A stretch of DNA of 37,239 nt from Bacillota bacterium (lineage in GTDB: Bacteria > Bacillota > Negativicutes > Sporomusales > Sporomusaceae), in contig JAEZVB010000023.1 in assembly GCA_023443285.1 (NCBI GenBank), forward strand, positions 1 through 37,239, given 5' to 3'. Positions 33,829 through 37,239 of this stretch are shown one piece after another; position 1 is the stretch's first letter, and each line of letters starts with the position of its first letter. The position numbers were made by a program, and so were the translations under genes. Below the pieces are notes generated by a model. It ran no database searches. It was not told the DNA's origin and saw nothing but the letters and a program-made list of their open reading frames with translations.

Positions 33829-34938
33829 TTGTCTGATAAACCAATGCGCAAAGGAATAACTACCGGTACCTGTGCCGCCGCGGCAGCCAAGGCTGCTGTA
33901 ATGGCTTGGCAAGGTGGGCAGGTTGCTGCCGTTGAAGTTGTTTCGCCGCAGGGGATAACGCTGGTAGTACCGATAGCAGAAAGTCGTGCCATTGCGGCGG
34001 GTGGTATTGGCTGGGTAATTAAAGATTCTGGCGATGATCCGGATATTACTAATGGAGCTAAAATTGTCGCGGAAGTAATTTTGACCGATCAACCGGAAAT
34101 CATTATCAGAGCCGGCGAAGGAGTGGGGACGGTGACAAAGCCAGGATTGGCTGTGCCAGTGGGACAGCCGGCTGTGAACCCGGGCCCGAGAAACATGATT
34201 ACCAAGGCAGTTGCTGACTGTTTGCCTCCCGGCAAAGGAGCTATAGTAACTATTTCAGTTCCTGACGGCAAGGCGCTAGCGGCCAGAACGCTTAACCCGG
34301 TATTGGGGATAGTTGGCGGTATATCCATTATTGGTACGACCGGAATTGTTGAGCCCATGTCTGAGGAGGCTTTTAAAAATTCGCTAGTACCTCAAATCAG
34401 TGTGGTGCAAGCGCTGGGATATGATGAAATCGTATTTGCACCAGGGAAGATTGGACAAGATATTGCCATTAATCATTATGGTCTACCAGCTGAGGCCGTT
34501 GTGCAAACCAGTAATTTTATCGGGCATATGTTGGAGAATGCAGTAAAGTATGGAATGCGGCGCGTGCTCTTATTTGGGCACCTTGGCAAGATTGTTAAAG
34601 TATCAGCCGGAATATTTCATACACATAATAGAATGGCCGATGCCCGGATGGAAACGTTAGCCGCGTATTTAGCAGTTAGTGGTGCGCCGCAGGCTGCCAT
34701 TGAAGAAGTGCTGTCGGCGACAACAACCGAAGCGGCTATGCCAATAATTGCCCGCTATAATCTGAGCGGAGTATATCGGCTGTTGGCCGAACGAGCCAGC
34801 GCCAGAGCCATGCGCTATGTATTTGGTGATTTGACGGTAGGCACAGTCATTGTGACTTTAAAGGGAGATATACTGGGGCTGGATCAGACAGCCCGGGAAA
34901 TTGGAGGCCATTTAGGATGGAACATACCTATCGAGTAA
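33829..34938 (+). CDS. cbiD: Cobalt-precorrin-5B C1-methyltransferase CbiD
   Basis: A 369-residue enzyme of the anaerobic cobalamin pathway that methylates C1 of the corrin ring. It starts with KGITTGTCAAAAAKAAV, the family signature, followed by VKDSGDDPDITNGAKI, PAVNPGPRNMI and GTTGIVEPMSEEAF. The start is TTG 33829 or ATG 33844; a reading from 33760 would put coding sequence inside the riboswitch terminator and is unlikely. It overlaps cbiE by 22 bases. Confidence 0.93.
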   Translation: MSDKPMRKGITTGTCAAAAAKAAVMAWQGGQVAAVEVVSPQGITLVVPIAESRAIAAGGIGWVIKDSGDDPDITNGAKIVAEVILTDQPEIIIRAGEGVGTVTKPGLAVPVGQPAVNPGPRNMITKAVADCLPPGKGAIVTISVPDGKALAARTLNPVLGIVGGISIIGTTGIVEPMSEEAFKNSLVPQISVVQALGYDEIVFAPGKIGQDIAINHYGLPAEAVVQTSNFIGHMLENAVKYGMRRVLLFGHLGKIVKVSAGIFHTHNRMADARMETLAAYLAVSGAPQAAIEEVLSATTTEAAMPIIARYNLSGVYRLLAERASARAMRYVFGDLTVGTVIVTLKGDILGLDQTAREIGGHLGWNIPIE

Positions 34939-35549
34939 TTGTTGTCGGTATTGGTCCTGGCTCGCCTGATTATATGTTGCCAATAGCCAGCCGGACAATA
35001 GCGGCGGCTAACGTTTTGGTCGGTAGTAAACGGGCGCTGGATACGTTTGCGTCTGCTGGTCAGGTTACGAAGGTTATTGATAGAGATATTAGCGGTGTGC
35101 TTGATTTTATTGAGCAGCAGCTCATGGGTCAGGATGTAGCTGTCATGGTGTCTGGAGACCCAGGGTTTTATAGTATGCTGGTTGCTCTGAGAAAGCGTTT
35201 TATCGCAGAACGACTTACGGTTATTCCGGGAATTAGTTCAATGCAACTTGCTTTTGCGCGATTGGCTGAGGTTTGGCAGGATGCGGAGCTAATCAGTATG
35301 CATGGTCGTAAGGCCGCTGATGAGGTATTATGCTACCGGTCAGGAGCTAAGTTAGGGATTTTAACAGATACGCAACATACTCCTGCCCACATTGCCGGTA
35401 TTTTATTAGACCTGGGCTGGCCTGAGAAAACATGTGTATGGCTATGCACGAGCCTGTCCTATGATAATGAGGAGGTTGTTGCTACCACATTGGCTGCGGC
35501 AAGGGAAACTCCTGGTTTTGAACATAGTGTAATGGTGGTGAAGGCATGA
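34917..35549 (+). CDS. cbiE: Cobalt-precorrin-7 C5-methyltransferase CbiE
   Basis: A 210-residue tetrapyrrole methylase. VVGIGPGSPDYMLPIA at 10-25 and VMVSGDPGFYSML near 77-89 are the SAM-binding signatures, with VIPGISSMQLAFARL near 101. In many bacteria CbiE is fused to CbiT (CobL); here the two are separate genes overlapping by 4 bases (ATGA). Together they methylate C5 and C15 and remove the C12 acetate carboxyl. Confidence 0.93.
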   Translation: MEHTYRVIVVGIGPGSPDYMLPIASRTIAAANVLVGSKRALDTFASAGQVTKVIDRDISGVLDFIEQQLMGQDVAVMVSGDPGFYSMLVALRKRFIAERLTVIPGISSMQLAFARLAEVWQDAELISMHGRKAADEVLCYRSGAKLGILTDTQHTPAHIAGILLDLGWPEKTCVWLCTSLSYDNEEVVATTLAAARETPGFEHSVMVVKA

Positions 35550-36121
35550 CGCATAAACTAGGAATTCCAGATATGCAGTTCGTCAGAGGCGATATTCCCA
35601 TGACCAAAGAGGAGATTAGGATAGTAACGCTGGCAAAGGCTAAGATTGATGCTGAAGATATTGTAATTGATATTGGTGCAGGCACCGGATCGCTGTCTAT
35701 AGAAGCGGCTTTACTCGCAAAGCAAGGCAAGGTATTTGCAATTGAACGTGAGGTTGAAGGCATCGATTTAATCAAGGTTAATGCCGCTAAATTTAAAGTT
35801 GATAATATTGAAGCTATTTTAGGAGTTGCGCCTGAGGCACTGAATGGTCTGCCTGCGGCTGATGTTATTTTAATCGGTGGCAGCGGCGGAAGGCTGCCTA
35901 AGATACTGGATTTTGCCGACAAATTGCTTAAACCGGGCGGACGAATAATAGTAACAGCTGTTACTGTGGAAACGCTGTCGACGGCGTTGCAGCTTATGAA
36001 AGAAAAGAAAGTATATAGCGTAGATGCCTGTTGCTTGCAGGTAACCCGAATTCAGTCAGTAGGTGCCAGTAATATGTTTAAAGCACTTAATCCGATATAC
36101 ATAATTGCGTGCAGTAAGTAA
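35546..36121 (+). CDS. cbiT: Cobalt-precorrin-6B C15-methyltransferase (decarboxylating) CbiT
   Basis: A 191-residue class I SAM methyltransferase. MTKEEIRIVTLAKAKI near 18-33, the SAM motif VIDIGAGTGSLSIEAALLA near 38-56, AIERE at the end of strand 2, and VILIGGSGGRLPKILD near 109-124. The ATG overlaps the cbiE stop. Confidence 0.93.
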   Translation: MTHKLGIPDMQFVRGDIPMTKEEIRIVTLAKAKIDAEDIVIDIGAGTGSLSIEAALLAKQGKVFAIEREVEGIDLIKVNAAKFKVDNIEAILGVAPEALNGLPAADVILIGGSGGRLPKILDFADKLLKPGGRIIVTAVTVETLSTALQLMKEKKVYSVDACCLQVTRIQSVGASNMFKALNPIYIIACSK

Positions 36122-36171
36122 AAGGGTTCTAGGCCAAGGTGCAATGGCCTAAGAAGAAGGGAGATATATTA

Positions 36172-36927
36172 ATGAATGTTTTTTTTGTAGGAGCCGGTCC
36201 GGGAGACCCCGAATTAATCACTGTCAAAGGCCAGCGACTGCTAGGGCAGGCCGATATTATAATTTATGCTGGTTCATTAGTTAATCCGGCATTATTGTCA
36301 TTGGCGAAAAACGGAGCTGCCATCTATAATAGTGCATCGATGACATTAGATGAGGTTATTGCCGTTATGGAGCAAGGTGTCAAAGAAAATAAGCTGGTAG
36401 TTAGACTACATACCGGTGATCCTAGTATTTATGGTGCTATTCAGGAACAAATGGATAAGCTGGCGGCTAGTAATATTTCCTTTGAAGTTATCCCGGGAGT
36501 GAGTTCTTTCCTGGCTACAGCAGCTGCTTTAAAGCAGGAATATACATTGCCTGATGTTTCACAGACGGTAATTATAACTCGACTGGAAGGCCGGACTCCT
36601 GTACCCGAAAAAGAAAAGTTGGTAAAACTGGCCAGCCATGAAGCAACTATGTGCATATTTTTGAGTGTGCATATGCTGGACAATGTCGTAAAAGAGTTGA
36701 TAGATGGCGGTTATACCAAGGAAACGCCAGTAGCTATTGTGCAAAAGGCGTCTTGGCCAGATCAGAAAATTTATCGTGGCAGCCTGGAAACTATTGCCGA
36801 AATTGCCAGAGAAAATCAAATTGACCGCACAGCCATGATTGTAGTGGGTAAGGTTTTAAGCACAGATTATGCTTTATCCAGGCTGTATGCCCCAGAATTT
36901 GGACATATGTTCAGGGAGGCTAAGTAA
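36172..36927 (+). CDS. cbiF: Cobalt-precorrin-4 C11-methyltransferase CbiF
   Basis: A 251-residue tetrapyrrole methylase. VFFVGAGPGDPELITVKGQRLL at the start, YAGSLVNPALL near 33, RLHTGDPSIYGAIQEQM near 79-95, VIPGVSSFLATAAAL near 104, and the ARENQIDRTAMIVVGKVL end. ATG 36172 has AAGGGAG upstream; the ATG at 36139 is not supported by family alignment. It comes before cbiG, the usual next gene in the anaerobic route. Confidence 0.93.
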   Translation: MNVFFVGAGPGDPELITVKGQRLLGQADIIIYAGSLVNPALLSLAKNGAAIYNSASMTLDEVIAVMEQGVKENKLVVRLHTGDPSIYGAIQEQMDKLAASNISFEVIPGVSSFLATAAALKQEYTLPDVSQTVIITRLEGRTPVPEKEKLVKLASHEATMCIFLSVHMLDNVVKELIDGGYTKETPVAIVQKASWPDQKIYRGSLETIAEIARENQIDRTAMIVVGKVLSTDYALSRLYAPEFGHMFREAK

Positions 36928-36931
36928 GACT

Positions 36932-37239
36932 GTGAAGGTTGCAGTGATTTCAGTTACTAATAAAGGCGCCGAACTAGCTGTAAAGATAGCACCATTTGTA
37001 GGAACTGAGGTTGATATTTATGCCAAGGAAGGACGTAACCCACGAAACCAAGCGAATACTTACTGTTGCCTGAGTGCTTTGGTTCAGGATATTTTTCCTA
37101 AATACTCTGGTTTAATTTTTATCATGGCAACAGGCATAGTCGTAAGAGTGATAGCACCCTATGTGAAAGATAAACGGGTTGATCCGGCCGTAGTGGTTAT
37201 GGATGATGGCGGTAATTTTGCAATTAGTCTGCTGTCAGG
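36932..37239 (+). CDS. cbiG: Cobalt-precorrin 5A hydrolase CbiG, N-terminal part (cut by window edge)
   Basis: From GTG 36932 the frame stays open to the right edge (about 102 codons). VKVAVISVTNKGAELAVKI is the typical beginning of CbiG, followed by LIFIMATGIVVRVIAPYVKDK and VVVMDDGGNFAISLLS, which continues in the family as GHxGGAN. CbiG opens the delta-lactone and releases acetaldehyde in the anaerobic pathway. GGGAGG is 12 bases before the GTG, across the cbiF stop. The rest lies outside the window. Confidence 0.9.
   Translation, partial: MKVAVISVTNKGAELAVKIAPFVGTEVDIYAKEGRNPRNQANTYCCLSALVQDIFPKYSGLIFIMATGIVVRVIAPYVKDKRVDPAVVVMDDGGNFAISLLS

Noticed and set aside
1..37239. CRISPR arrays, tRNA and rRNA genes
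   Set aside because: No regularly spaced repeats, cloverleaf-like segments with CCA ends, or rRNA signatures were seen on reading both strands.

Overview
The window reads as a chromosomal stretch of a spore-forming, diderm Firmicute, most likely a Negativicute of the Sporomusa/Pelosinus group. The basis is the combination of a sporulation sigma factor (sigK) with genes that need an outer membrane (a secretin, a complete type IV pilus/type II secretion-like machine, and an RND efflux pump), plus an anaerobic cobalamin pathway and an apparent selenocysteine gene. The assignment is inference; no rRNA lies in the window.

Layout. (1) 1-3263: the right end of a sigK-intervening (skin-like) element. 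It holds the 3' part of a restriction-modification methylase/specificity gene, a large serine recombinase, and, beginning on the recombinase stop codon, the 3' part of sigK. (2) 3375-20068: a long plus-strand run of yqeG, aroE, the pilus genes pilB-pilT-pilC-pilin-pilD, four pseudopilin/PilX-type genes, a ComFB-type gene and pilM-N-O, then aroC, a pilP-like gene and a secretin, then aroK-aroB. The shikimate genes aroE, aroC, aroK and aroB are woven into the pilus cluster. A terminator-like leader sits just before pilB. (3) 20093-24534: a two-gene RND efflux operon behind a perfect palindrome. (4) 24550-24834, minus strand: a 94-codon gene with one in-frame TGA preceded by Cys, a SECIS-like hairpin and a very good ribosome binding site. 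I read it as a selenoprotein of the CC/Se-motif type that ordinary ORF calling misses. (5) 25032-30399: an unrecognised helical protein, larB-larC (nickel-pincer cofactor), an HD-GYP protein, and queC-folE2 (queuosine/folate precursor). (6) 30447-30725, minus strand: a tiny Ser/Ala/Thr-rich protein with two DANxDY repeats. (7) 30884-33422: a sugar nucleotide epimerase and an ArnT/PMT-type glycosyltransferase. (8) 33570-37239: a cobalamin riboswitch with terminator, then cbiD-cbiE-cbiT-cbiF-cbiG, the last cut by the window edge.

How it fits together. Excision of the element would rebuild sigK in the mother cell during sporulation. The pilus block has several possible cyclic-di-nucleotide inputs: an MshEN-type N-terminus on PilB, the ComFB protein inside the operon, and an HD-GYP protein 13 kb downstream. 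The most interesting items are the hidden selenoprotein gene, the sigK-interrupting element carrying an R-M gene, the aro/pil interleaving, the unassigned pilB leader and the DANxDY protein. Start sites were chosen by ribosome binding site and family alignment from memory; no database search was possible.
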